This document shows, one piece after another, positions 43,980-53,399 of a stretch of 64,000 nucleotides of DNA (the stretch's first letter is position 1; every line of letters starts with the position of its first letter). The stretch is from Macrocystis pyrifera. Lineage: Eukaryota; Sar; Phaeophyceae; Laminariales; Laminariaceae. Location: positions 6,149,324 through 6,213,323 of the forward strand of contig JASSKH010000028.1 of NCBI GenBank assembly GCA_031763025.1. Direction: 5' to 3'. The notes under the pieces were generated by a model. That model saw only the letters and a list, made by a program, of their open reading frames with translations, did no database searches and was not told the DNA's origin. The position numbers were made by a program, and so were the translations under genes.

Positions 43980-44793
43980 GCACAATATTGAGACAGCGCA
44001 AAATAAGTTCTCAGATGCTCCGCGGCATATAATATATATATTCACACATATATATACAAGAACAAGATGGTAAACATAGTCGACTCAACCGTAGGCAGAA
44101 AAAGTCGACAACGGTGATGAGAGTAGCAACATCAGATACTGGCAGTACATACACGTGTCTGACACAACCTGAAGAGCACTCTAACCGGCATTCTGGTGAG
44201 AATAGCCGGGGCAAGGAACTGTTTAAAAAGTTGTTGTACTCAACGAGGACGGGACGTTAAGAGACGTGACACATCACGCCCATGCTCCACACACACGTTC
44301 CAAAGAGGTCAAAACAACAACTCCACCGTGTAACCATACATTGTTTAAGAATTATACACACCGGGAGTGGGAGCCACGCGACTCCGCCCCAAATAAACGG
44401 AGTCCATGGTTGATGACATGATATCAACTTAGCCGATTTCGAAATATCGACTGCCTTGTGGTGTCTCAGAACAGCACCCACGAGGGGCGCACAGGACGTG
44501 TGGCCACACGGAACTAGTGCGTTGAGAACAGATTTGGAACCCCCAAACTAACTCCAGCATACGCTGTCAGCATGCAAGCTTAGTCATGTACGCATCTTCG
44601 CTGTCCCGAGTGTTACTCAACACTCGTGTTTGCTCAACACGACAGTTATAAGGAGTTGATGCAAGCATGACAACAGCTGTTGTGTCCAGGTCCGATAGAC
44701 CGTCACCCTGTTCCTTGACTAATCATCCTCCAGATGACGCCACAAAACCATCCTTAGTTAAGATGAACTTGAGGCGAATTAAGAGGGGGGCAA
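43980..44793 (+). other. Ty3/gypsy 3' untranslated region and polypurine tract
   Basis: Non-coding 814 bp between pol stop and LTR, ending with AATTAAGAGGGGGG at about 44778-44790, an expected polypurine tract immediately before the LTR. Confidence 0.75.
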
Positions 44794-45200
44794 TGTCACG
44801 GACAGGGTAAGACGTATCGGTCGTAGATCTCGGAACACGCATGCAAGGAAGGACACCTCTCAAAGTCATGCATGAAAGCTCCCACCGGACCTGATATCGG
44901 GTTGTCAGAGGTCCGCAGCATGAAACGTGTTGACCTCTCCCCTCAAGCTGACTACGAGGACCTCCAGAATCGACCCGATCAGGTGCGGTCCTTGTGACCC
45001 CCTGCGGTGTTACTCTAATAACCTTGACCCTCTTGGGTCTGGCAATTCCTTGCTAAATACGAGAAAGAGCTCTGCTCGGCTTACGTCCGCCGTAAGGACG
45101 GCTACAAGGCACCCTCGCTTCGCGACCTCTCCACGGCGACTTCTCCGCGACATCATCGGCTCTCACTGCGAGCATCGGCTTTACAGTTGTCTTTGTTACA
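44794..45200 (+). repeat. Ty3/gypsy 3' LTR
   Basis: Begins TGTCACGGACAGGG after the polypurine tract and ends CTTTGTTACA, about 407 bp, with TG...CA ends. A TATA/poly(A)-like TAAATACGAGAAAG lies inside. The downstream base is the start of a SINE-C copy (TTAAATCGTCCTTTCTACCC), so the element inserted at the SINE. The matching 5' LTR was not found in the window, so boundaries are inferred. Confidence 0.65.
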
Positions 45201-45905
45201 TTAAATCGTCCTTTCTACCCAGCTTGATCAGTACAAACCCCCTGTCCGTCCTAATTCCTTATCCTAGATATTTTTTTTCAATCTTCCGGCGGATTGGTAA
45301 AGATAAAGCTTGAGCTCACCACACTTCCACGTTCCAATTTCGTGTCTTGTGTCAATTTAGCCCATACAGCATAGTTCCCGTCGCAGCATCAGAACAGGCT
45401 GCTGTTACCACTGGCGTTTGGGCACGTTGACCCGACCTGACCCCCGAGAGGAGCAGGTGCGGTGAAGATAACCACCCGGGAAAGTAATCTCTTCCGGGTA
45501 GTGTGGGAATTGCGCGAGCTCACCCACTAGCAAAAACCGAGGCTATGAGGCCTTCCAGCCGAACTTGGTCCAGTTACGGTCCACCCTACCCGTTGGGGCG
45601 TTGGTCCTAGAGAGATACTGATTTTTCTGTGGTCACAGACTGTGAGACAGAAGAAGGCCAAAAAAAAAGAAAAACTCAAATTCAAGGGCCAAGCAAGTGA
45701 AGTGCCAGCGTACCGGGTACGAGTTCACAACAACACAAGCAAGACTAGAAAATCACAATAAAACAAGGTAAATTATGCAATGAAACAAAACATAAATGAC
45801 CCAAGGAGAAAAAGCTGCTAGATGGAAAGCATACGTACCCAGCAAGGACAGATGGCTGCCGCGCGGACGAAGCAGCACGGAGAAGAAGATACCGGCATAC
45901 GGACG
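45201..45905 (+). repeat. SINE-C, long form, split by a nested insertion
   Basis: Parts 45201-45268 and 45605-45905 align with 3098-3478 and 50900-51305. The join reads ...TTATCCTAGA / GAGATACTG as in intact copies. Confidence 0.75.
45269..45604 (-). mobile_element. 336-bp retroposon nested in SINE-C, with 7-bp target duplication
   Basis: Flanked by TCCTAGA at 45262-45268 and 45605-45611. On minus it starts CCAACGCCCCAACGGGTAGG and ends in A8 plus TA (plus-strand TATTTTTTTT). Target duplication plus A tail define a non-LTR-mobilised retroposon. The body has GC-rich complementary stretches (for example CCGGAAGAGATTACTTTCCCGG) and may derive from a structured RNA. Not tRNA, 5S or U6 by eye. 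Parent RNA unknown. Confidence 0.65.
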
Positions 45906-46040
45906 GCGGGGCGAGGAAAGGAAAGGAAACAAAGGTGCCACTCGATCTATCGCTTCGTTTCTGCATTCGTCTACAGCTATATCGGTACGGCTGCCCCCCC
46001 CCTCGCTCCCCCCCTTTCCTTGTCGCTGCTCTTGGCTCCC

Positions 46041-47130
46041 TCAGCTGCTTGGCGCCGTCGGCTTGTCTGCGCCTCGTCCCTGTGCCACCTCGCCATGAAA
46101 CAGTCCGCCACTTCGACGATCCCCCGGTACCACTTCCCGCTTCTTAGCCGCCCTCGACCATAACACCGTCTCTACTCCGAACAGCAAAGGGGAGCTTTCC
46201 GTGGACCCCTCGATGGCTTGAAAGACCCTGAGGTCGTCTGCTAGACATTGGGCACAGTTCTTTTCTGGTCGCCCTGGTCCTGGGTTCATCCCACCAGCCA
46301 TCGTCCCAAACATCACCCGGCGGGTCAGCCGCTCATTGGTCGCCCACTGTACGGCCCCCGCAAAGAGGAGGCGTCGTTTGCGGATGGTCGTCTCAAGGCT
46401 CTCGCAGTGTGCCTTTTTTTAGGGCCTTGGAGTACGACATGATGAGGTGGTTGGTGCGTTGTTGGCGCTGGAAGCCAATGATCCGTGGGAGTTTGTGGTG
46501 TGCCGTTCGGAGCTCAGCGAAGTGTTCCTGGCCAAGATTCCACGTCACGCACCCGTACAGCAGAGTCTCCATCACCTCGGTCTTTAGCATGCGCACTTTT
46601 AGAGTGAACGGGGCATCCTCCATATCATACAGCTCCCGTTTGAATCGATTGTGGCATGCCCGTGCAAGTCGGATCCGTCGTGTGTGATCTCTGGCATAAT
46701 GTCAACGTTTGCGACGACAAGACCGCCCAGGTACAAGAAGTGCATCGTCTGTCTATACCTCCGTCCCGCTGCTTCGATGACGAGCGGTGAGGTCTGAGGT
46801 GCTTGGTTCGATGTCCGCAGCAGCATGGTCTCTGTTTTCTTTTCGGATACGGTGAGGCCTGCTGCTTCCAAAACGGTCACAATGACGGTCATCATTTTCG
46901 CAGGGCCTTCCGCCGGCTTAGACACAATGCCTGCATCGTCCGCGTACAGCATACCTCATACTGTCCTCCGTACACAAGTTTGTGGGTCAACCTTCATCCC
47001 GTCCTCCCCGAGGTCCTCCTCGAGGTGAACCAAGTCCCTCACAATATCTGTACGAGAACGACAAAATCTGAAGCTGCGCATTTCAAGGAGTGGGTCAGGG
47101 GCGTCCGTGAAAAAAAAGAGAAAACGACAC
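46041..47130 (-). pseudogene. LINE-Z reverse transcriptase, broken
   Basis: Minus strand. It carries the catalytic MLYADDAGIVSKPAEG box (about 46910-46955), preceded by VHLEEDLGEDGMKVDP-like sequence and followed by thumb sequence (VLEAAGLTVSEKKTETML), then LKVRMLKTEVMETLLYGC and VTWNL, RIIGFQRQQRTNH, and a distal DDLRVFQAIEGSTESSPLLFGV block. It lies in at least three frames with stops, so it is a decayed copy. Same family as 34550-35417; the YADD motif is the RT active site of non-LTR elements. Confidence 0.8.
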
Positions 47131-47134
47131 ACCA

Positions 47135-47560
47135 CGCCACCAGAGGTCGGAATGCAAAACCTCCAACCGTTGTGATCACATGATAAAAATGGAGGATTTT
47201 TTTTCACTTGGTTCTAGTAACCCCCCTTTGTCTAGCGAAAAAAAAAACTGTGACGGTTCACACTTTTTTTTCCGGCTGCCATTGATTGAGTGGGTGTATG
47301 GAGGGTGCCTCCGTTGCAGGTGTCGGCCTTGTCTTCGTCTTAGACGGGGTTGGCCGAGGCCTTGACATGCACGTTTTCTTTCGTGGTACGTGGCAAGGAA
47401 GTGCCTCCACAAGCCTCCTTCGCGTCTCGCAAGGAGAGAAGTTACGCGTATAGAAAACGTGAGAGTGCGGATCCTTCTCCGAAGGACCTTCTTTCTCCCC
47501 TGGCGCGTTCGGACTTCATGGCCCGAACGTCAACCATTGTGAAGGTCCATCAGTGATGGC
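47135..47560. other. Intergenic, no recognised feature
   Basis: Short frames only. A/T homopolymers near 47205 and 47245. Confidence 0.5.
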
Positions 47561-47564
47561 GGAT

Positions 47565-47660
47565 CTCATAGACCGGTGTGATGGTATAACCTACTGAGCT
47601 ATCGGGGTAAAAGATCGATCGATTACCCAGCCCAGGGTGTAATCCTTATGACACTCTCCC
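47565..47660 (-). repeat. tRNA-like SINE-D fragment
   Basis: On minus: CCCCGATAGCTCAGTAGGTTA (A box) embedded in sequence identical to 47855-47935 (GATCGATCGAT..CCCAGCCCAGGG on plus). The B-box part is replaced. Confidence 0.55.
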
Positions 47661-47819
47661 CCCCTCTGAACGGCGGGATCTTTGGGGGGTCAGAACCGTA
47701 TACGTCTGTGCGCTGACCTACCAGCTTCCTTCATTACCTGGGGAACCAGGGAGATGTGTTCTTTTTTTTCCTTTTTTATTTTATAGGCACGCGCAAGCGT
47801 TTCTGTAAAAGAAAAACTC

Positions 47820-47935
47820 GAAGTAAGGTTCGAACCCGTGACCTTGACGACGTCATATGTGATGGTATAACCTACTGAGCTATCGGGGTAAAAGATCGAT
47901 CGATTGCCCAGCCCAGGGTAATTCTTTTAACACCG
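47820..47935 (-). repeat. tRNA-derived SINE-D copy (A and B boxes)
   Basis: On minus: ATAGCTCAGTAGGTTATACC (A box), then ACGGGTTCGAACCTTAC (B box) about 35 bp later. The acceptor arm and D arm do not pair, so it is not a functional tRNA. A second A-box half lies 280 bp away. Confidence 0.65.
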
Positions 47936-47939
47936 GACG

Positions 47940-48745
47940 TTGGTTAACGTATCTTCTTGGTTGGCATTTGTGATCGGAGAGTGACGGTATCTACGTACGT
48001 ACCCTTTCCTCCACAGGTGTGTATATATTTGAGAATTAAAAAGAAAAATTGGCTGTTGTGTTACACCTTAAAACGGCCACTGTATGGGATATACTACTGT
48101 TGTATAGGTCCCTTATGAGAGGCCATATTTGTCAAGGGACGTCGCTATATAAGTGACCCTGTCGCCCCGACGCACTCTAGGCAAAGATGTCAGAAGACAG
48201 CGTTTTCACTCCTTGACGGAGTATTAGACCAACAAATATGGGAAATTATTTCTGAGCTCTCAGAACTGGGTTTTGAGGCCGAATATACGCGTTTTACTCA
48301 GCGGGAAAACCAAAAACACCGATAGACTCCCCAAAGTGCTCCCCGTAGTTTTTTTTTGCGAGCGTTCAGGAACAATTTCCTATTTCTCCATAATCATAAT
48401 TTTTTTTTTGTAGCAGCCAATTAGTTTTCTCTGGAGGGTCAGAAATAAGGCTGTTGGTCAGAAATGAGGCCAGAAATAGTGGATCTTCGAAGATTTTTGA
48501 TGAAAAATCATGATGTCCTCAGAACTGGAAATATGGACGAACAGTCCACCTACGACTCTGGAGAAACGGAAAAGTGCTCGAGAAAGCTCTCGGAAAATTA
48601 TGGGGGGTATCCTAACGAATCTACCGGTGTTTTTGACAGCCCCGTCGAGTAAATCGCCGGCTCTCGGCAAAAAAAAGCCAGTTCTGCGACCCCTTAAAAA
48701 ATCCCCATAAAAATAGTTGGTCTTAAAATTAATGTTAGTATTAAT
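47940..48745. other. Intergenic, no recognised feature
   Basis: AT-rich with GGTCAGAAAT(A/G)AGGC repeated at 48436 and 48456. No gene. Confidence 0.4.
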
Positions 48746-48750
48746 AGTAG

Positions 48751-48852
48751 CTTTGCCTTGACATGCCTTGACTGATGACACGAAACTACTAGGTTTCAGT
48801 TTGGAAAACTCGCCCCCTACGTTTTGCCTTGCCATGTCTCCTGATATCCTTG
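48751..48852. mobile_element. MITE-E copy, inverted/diverged
   Basis: GCCTTGACATGCCTTGACTGA ... TTTTGCCTTGCCATGTCTCCTGATATC, the inverse of the left and right ends at 26875 and 50474. Confidence 0.5.
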
Positions 48853-48854
48853 AC

Positions 48855-49240
48855 TCTAGGCACCATGGTCCCTCAACTGTCGAAGGCGACCACCTTTATA
48901 ATTATATTAATACAACATGTTTGTGTTCGTATACATGTTCTTCATACGGTTATATATACGGCGGTCAGCAACCGTTCGTTCGGTCAGCACCATTCGTTCT
49001 TGTTTCAACAAGATCACAAGATCTTTTTCTTTTGGAATTATATTTTATTTGGTCACTTTTTACTACCGCAGTATTTCATTTTTTTGCTCTTGCTTTTCAT
49101 ATAAAAGAGTACGGGTTTTGACAACTTGGATCCACGTGAACTCTTCGTCCCCCCACCCTAGACACAGGGCTCGCTCCCCAGGCAAGCCGGTGCAGCAAGC
49201 AAGGTCGTTTGTCGTGGGTCGTGGGCAGAACAAGCAGACG
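48855..49240. other. Intergenic, no recognised feature
   Basis: No coding or repeat signal recognised. Confidence 0.5.
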
Positions 49241-49245
49241 AGATG

Positions 49246-49323
49246 AAACGACAGCAGCAGCAGTACTCGTAGAATGAAACTGGGAAACGACAGCAGCAGC
49301 AGTACTCGTAGAATGAAACTGGG
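49246..49323. repeat. 39-bp direct duplication
   Basis: AACGACAGCAGCAGCAGTAC...GAATGAAACTGGG twice in tandem. Contains (CAG)n and the word TACTCGTA in each copy. Confidence 0.85.
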
Positions 49324-49344
49324 CTATCTCAATCCACCCATCTC

Positions 49345-49711
49345 CTGAGGGGAGGCACGACATATTTTTCTTTTCTTTTTCCTTTTCCTTTTCTCCTTCG
49401 ATTTATTTTGTTGCTTTCTGTTGTTTTTTTTTTTGTTCTTTTTTTTTTTTTTCTCTTTGTTATCTCTCTTTCAAACGAATACAGGTTTGTGCATGTCGTG
49501 ACTGCTGTGGCATCCATTATGAGCGTGACATGGCATCGTTGTGTCTACTCTGCTTTTTCTTACCGCATAGTTATATTGTAGCATCTCTACTGCTGTGGCG
49601 TAGCTTTGTGACCACAGAACTTGTATCCCTCTAGGATTGAAGAATCGGCACGGACGCTTGGTTGCGCTGGATGTCGACGGGTAGAAAGGACGGTTTAATG
49701 CGAAGAACACG
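49345..49711 (-). repeat. SINE-C, extended full-length copy
   Basis: From the conserved terminus CTGAGGGGAGGCACGACA (compare 52620 and 53206) through a pyrimidine-rich (A-rich on minus) stretch to the usual core and TTTAATGCGAAGAACACG. This shows the complete element is about 370 bp. Confidence 0.8.
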
Positions 49712-49866
49712 TACTCGCATTAAACCGTACGTGTTCTTCGCATTAAACCGTACGTGTACCGTCCTTTCTACCCGTCGACATCCAGCGCAACCAGTGTCCG
49801 TGCCGATCCTTCAATCCTAGAGAGATACTACAAGTTCTGTGGTCACAAAACTACGCCACAGAGAAC
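49712..49866 (+). repeat. SINE-C copy, head-to-head with 49345-49711
   Basis: Begins with a doubled CATTAAACCGTACGTG and continues TACCCGTCGACATCCAGCGC to AAAACTACGCCACAGAG. The two copies form an inverted pair around 49712. Confidence 0.8.
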
Positions 49867-49904
49867 AGACATACATTTTCTATGAAATTGATAGGGAAGA
49901 AAAA

Positions 49905-49985
49905 CACAACACAACCAGTGTCCGTGCGGATTCTAAAATTGCAGAGGGTGACAAGTTATGTGGTCACAAAACTACGCCACAGAAA
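49905..49985 (+). repeat. SINE-C fragment
   Basis: ACAACCAGTGTCCGTGCGG through GTGGTCACAAAACTACGCCACAG. Confidence 0.7.
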
Positions 49986-50048
49986 TACTTCATCATTTTG
50001 CAGGAAAGCAGAGTAGACAACGCAATACCATCTTCATCATATTGGAGC

Positions 50049-50373
50049 CGGGGTCCCCGGTGGCTTGGTAGGTGGTCCGCGAGCCTATCAAGATCAATTT
50101 CGTGAGTTCGAGTCTCACCGAGTGCATGCTCGTAGGGACTTTTTCTTGCATAAAATTGATGAAAGCGCGAAAGCGTGAGTTGTTAGCTGTGCATTCGATG
50201 AAAATCGACGAGCAGTGGGAGTGTTGAACCCTATGCGCGATAAAAACTAAAGGCACGTACCCGGGGGGAGAAGGGACGACACCTGTGACCACGGCTTGTC
50301 CAGAAAATCGCTGAGGGTATAAAACCTCCTACAAGTTAGGCTGGAAAGTAGAAGTGATGATTAAAAAAAAAAA
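50049..50373 (+). repeat. SINE-A, full-length reference copy
   Basis: GTCCCCGGTGGCTTGGTAGG (A box) starts the tRNA-like head. GAGTTCGAGTCTCACC is the B box. Head-end GGGAC can pair with the initial GTCCC. The body contains ATCGACGAGCAGTGGGA, GGGACGACACCTGTGACC and ACCTCCTACAAGTTAGGCTGG. A poly(A) tail is at 50360-50373. About 325 bp. Confidence 0.9.
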
Positions 50374-50473
50374 AAATGTCAGGCACGACATACATACTTG
50401 AACGAGAGAAAAAAAAAAAAAAAAAAAAAACGAATCAATGAGAAAAAAGAAAAAGGAAAATATAAAAATATGC

Positions 50474-50656
50474 AAAGGTGTCACGAGACATGTCAAGCAA
50501 GGCAAAACGTGCGCTGTCAAGGGTGTCAGGCCGAGTGTTTCAGACTATTGATAGAACCTCCAGTAGTATTAATGGTAGTTTGGTGTCAGTCAAGGCATTT
50601 CAGGGTAAAGTTGCTGTCTGTCAAGGGGTGAAAGCGCTATCTCCTGACATCTTGGG
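50474..50656. mobile_element. MITE-E copy
   Basis: Ends AAGGTGTCACGAGACATGTC and TATCTCCTGACATCTTGG. Internal TCAAGGCATTTCAGGGTAAAG. Closest relative at 26875-27036. Confidence 0.6.
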
Positions 50657-50734
50657 GTATACATGTATGGTTGTCGGTGTTTATTTTATTAATCGCCACC
50701 TTTTATAATCTTAGATACAGCACAGCAGTTAGTC

Positions 50735-50815
50735 CGATGAGAGTCGACGAGGGAAGAAAACGTTGAGGGTCTTCCTCGTAATAGGAATGCAAGGCACGCA
50801 CCTGTGCTGCTGTGT
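50735..50815 (+). repeat. SINE-B fragment
   Basis: GAGTCGACGAGGGAAGAAAAC and GCAAGGCACGCACCTG match 739-925. Confidence 0.55.
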
Positions 50816-50832
50816 GAGGTAAGGTGTCTCTG

Positions 50833-50893
50833 TTCTTCACATTAGACGGTTCTTTCTACCCGTCGACATCCAGCACAACCAGTGTGCGTGTGT
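50833..50893 (+). repeat. SINE-C fragment
   Basis: TTCTTCACATTAGACGGTTC and CCCGTCGACATCCAGCACAAC. Truncated by the next copy. Confidence 0.7.
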
Positions 50894-50899
50894 TGTCTT

Positions 50900-51305
50900 C
50901 AAATTAAATCGTCCTGTCTACCCAGGCTTCATCAGTACACCCTGTGTCCGTCCTGATTCCTTATTCTAGAGAGATACTGATTCCGTGGTCACAGACTGTG
51001 AGACAGAGGAAGACCAAGAAATAAAAAAAAGAAAAAAAGAAAAAATATGATGGCAAACTCAAGTGTCAAGCAAGTGAAATGCCAGCGTACCGAGTACGAG
51101 AAGACAACACCACAAGCAGGACCCCCCCCCAAAAAAAGAACAAAAAGACAATAAAAACGAAAAACAAAAAATTGAAATGAAAACAGAATACAAACGACGC
51201 AAGGACTTCAGAAAGGATGCCAGACGGAAAGCATACGTGCTCAGCACAGGAAGGACAGATATCTGCTGCGCGGACGACGCGATACGAAAGAGAGGGAGCT
51301 TGCTA
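50900..51305 (+). repeat. SINE-C, long A-rich form
   Basis: TCTTCAAATTAAATCGTCCTG, then CTATTCTAGAGAGATACTG-like and GTGGTCACAGACTGTGAGAC, then an A-rich interior, ending GAGAGGGAGCTTGC. Homologous to 3098-3478. Confidence 0.75.
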
Positions 51306-51311
51306 CAGGCA

Positions 51312-51398
51312 ATAGTGTCCGCGCCGATTATTCCATCCTATTAATAGAGAGGTACAAGCTCTGTGGTCACGAAACCACGACGCAGAGACGATATCAAT
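51312..51398 (+). repeat. SINE-C fragment carrying a TATTAATA insertion
   Basis: GTGTCCGCGCCGATTATTCC then ATCC-TATTAATA-GAGAGG where other copies read ATCC-TA-GAGAGA, then CTCTGTGGTCACGAAACCAC. Confidence 0.75.
51339..51346. other. Putative transposon excision footprint TATTAATA
   Basis: A 6-bp gain (TTAATA) relative to SINE-C copies at 49812 and elsewhere, exactly at a TA. Confidence 0.55.
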
Positions 51399-51419
51399 AC
51401 ATTGCTATGCAGTAAGTAG

Positions 51420-51500
51420 GTAAGGAGGGGGGAAAAGAGCCTACTCAGTGACCCCGGATCTGAGTTACGTTTGTCTAACTCGTCAGTCAGTAGGACGGAG
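51420..51500 (+). repeat. SINE-B fragment
   Basis: GAGGGGGGAAAAGAGCCTACT and GTGACCCCGGATCTGAGTTAC correspond to the 3' half of 739-925. Confidence 0.55.
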
Positions 51501-51504
51501 CAGG

Positions 51505-51955
51505 AGCAAGAAGGAGAGCGAAGGATGGGGGGGGGTGGGAAATGATCAATGTATGCCCGTAGGTAGCTGGCACCAGGTACCAGGTGTCTCATACATCGTA
51601 CTACTTTTACCAAAATAGGGACGGTATTGATAGGATATTGCGTACTATGGTAAGTATAATTGTAAGTATTTTCATCCTACATTAATCAATCCACCTGGTA
51701 TGTTATTAATATTAATAGTGCCGTACGATACGCCACCTGGTGTGCCAATAAGTTGTATTTCTCGTTGGTCGTGAAATTTGATTGATTGATCGATCGATCG
51801 ACTTGATTGTGTATTTGTTTGATCCATGAGCTTCATGACGGAAACTATCTCAAGTTTTGTCGGTCGACGGCTGTGCACATCAGAGATGCAGAGTTTTCGT
51901 ATATATTTTAATACCAAGTACGAGTGTTATGTACAGCAAGTAGCTGTATCTGGTA
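51505..51955. other. Intergenic, no recognised feature
   Basis: Contains overlapping TATTAATATTAATA (51704-51717) and a GATCGATCGATCGA run. No gene. Confidence 0.5.
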
Positions 51956-51957
51956 TC

Positions 51958-52289
51958 TTTTTTTTTTTTTTTTTACTCATCACTTTCACTTTCCTGCCTA
52001 TAATTCGTAAGAGGTGTTACCCTCGACGACCTTCTGGACAAGCCGTGGTCACAGGTGTCTTCCCTTCTCCCCCCCGGTACGTGCCTTTATTTTTTATCGC
52101 GCATAGGGTTCAGCATTCCCACTGCTCGTCGATTTTCATCGAATGTAGCTAACTCACGCTCTCGCGCTTTCCGCTAATCAATCTCTTTAATGCAAGAAAC
52201 AGCCCCTACGAGCATGCACTCGGTGAGACTCGAACCCACGAAATTGATCTTGACAGGCACGCGGACCACCTACCAAGCCACCGGGGACG
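51958..52289 (-). repeat. SINE-A, full-length
   Basis: Minus orientation: head with CCCCGGTGGCTTGGTAGGTGG and GGGTTCGAGTCTCACC, body, and A tail seen as T at 51958-51974. Confidence 0.9.
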
Positions 52290-52561
52290 CCGGCTTTATT
52301 CGTATATTCGTTTCATACGCATGGACAATGAATGATAGAATAGAACGCATTCGTCGTGAGACAAAATACGGTGAGCAAAGTTCGAGCATTGTTTCTAGAC
52401 TCTTGCACGAAATTTCGAAGACCTTTCGAATTTCGAATTTCATATTTGTGGCAGGTACTTCCTGCTAAATGAAATATCGTGGGCAAATAAATGTATGATA
52501 TACGGATATGTACTCGTATGACAGATGATATCGGGTATATCATCTCGATCATGCATGCACA

Positions 52562-52870
52562 AGCATGAGTAGTGGTGTTTTTTTTTTTTTCCATCTTGTT
52601 CTTTTTAAGTGTCTGCCACATCCCCTGCGGGGGGGGCACGACACTTTGTTCCTTCTATTTTTTTATTTATTTTTTATTCTCTTTCGATTTGTCTTGTTTT
52701 TGTTTTTTCTTTGATTCCTTTCGTTTCTGTATTTCATAGAATGTGCATGTCGTGCCTGTCGTATCCAGTATGATGAAGATGGCATTGCATTGGCCACTAC
52801 TGCTGCTGTGTACGTGGCAACGTAGTACCTCTGCGGCGTAGCTTTGTGTCTCTTCTAGAACACGTTGTAT
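52562..52870 (-). repeat. SINE-C extended copy, left arm of inverted pair
   Basis: From GAGTAGTGGTG through CTGCCACATCCCCTGCGG, a T-rich stretch and GTGCATGTCGTGCCTGTCG to CGTGGCAACGTAGTACC. Inverted copy of 52985-53290. Confidence 0.75.
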
Positions 52871-52879
52871 CACGGATAT

Positions 52880-53290
52880 CATATGTGTGTGTTCTTCACA
52901 TTAAACCGTTCTTTCTACCCGTCGACATCCAGCCCAACCAGTGTCCGTGCCGATTCTTCAATCCTAGAAGAGATGCAAGTTCTGTCGTCACAAACTACGC
53001 CACAGAGATACTGCGTTGCCACGTATGCAGTAAGCACAGCAGTGGGCAATGCAATGCCATGTCATAATACTGGATACGACAGGCACGACATAGACATTCC
53101 ATGAAATACAGAAACGAAACGAAACAAAGAAAAAGAAAAAAAAAAAACAAAGACAAATCGAAGGAGAATTAAAAATAAATAAATAAATAAGGAACAAAGT
53201 GTCGTGCCCCCCCCGCAGGGGATGTGGCAGCCACTTGAGAAGAACGAGTTGGAAAAAAAAGGAAAAAGAAGGAAAACACCACTATTAATA
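52880..53290 (+). repeat. SINE-C extended copy, right arm of inverted pair
   Basis: GTGTTCTTCACATTAAACCG, the core, then CGTTGCCACGTATGCAG, CGACAGGCACGACATAGAC, an A-rich stretch and GCAGGGGATGTGGCAG. At its far end it has TAC-TATTAATA-type sequence (53283-53290) where the left arm has only TA. Confidence 0.75.
53283..53290. other. Putative transposon excision footprint TATTAATA
   Basis: On minus GAG-TATTAATA-GTGGTG versus GAG-TA-GTGGTG in the left arm at about 52568. A 6-bp gain at TA. Confidence 0.55.
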
Positions 53291-53399
53291 CTCGTCGTGA
53301 ACAAAGCAAGACTAAGGACCAAGGGAAAATATCCAGCAAACCAAAGCACAAAGCATCCTCCAGGTAGCTGCAACAGTTTGTGGTAGGAGTAGCATAGCC

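Noticed and set aside
47820..47935. Functional tRNA gene
   Set aside because: A and B boxes are present but acceptor and D arms do not pair, and a partial second copy exists; treated as a SINE.
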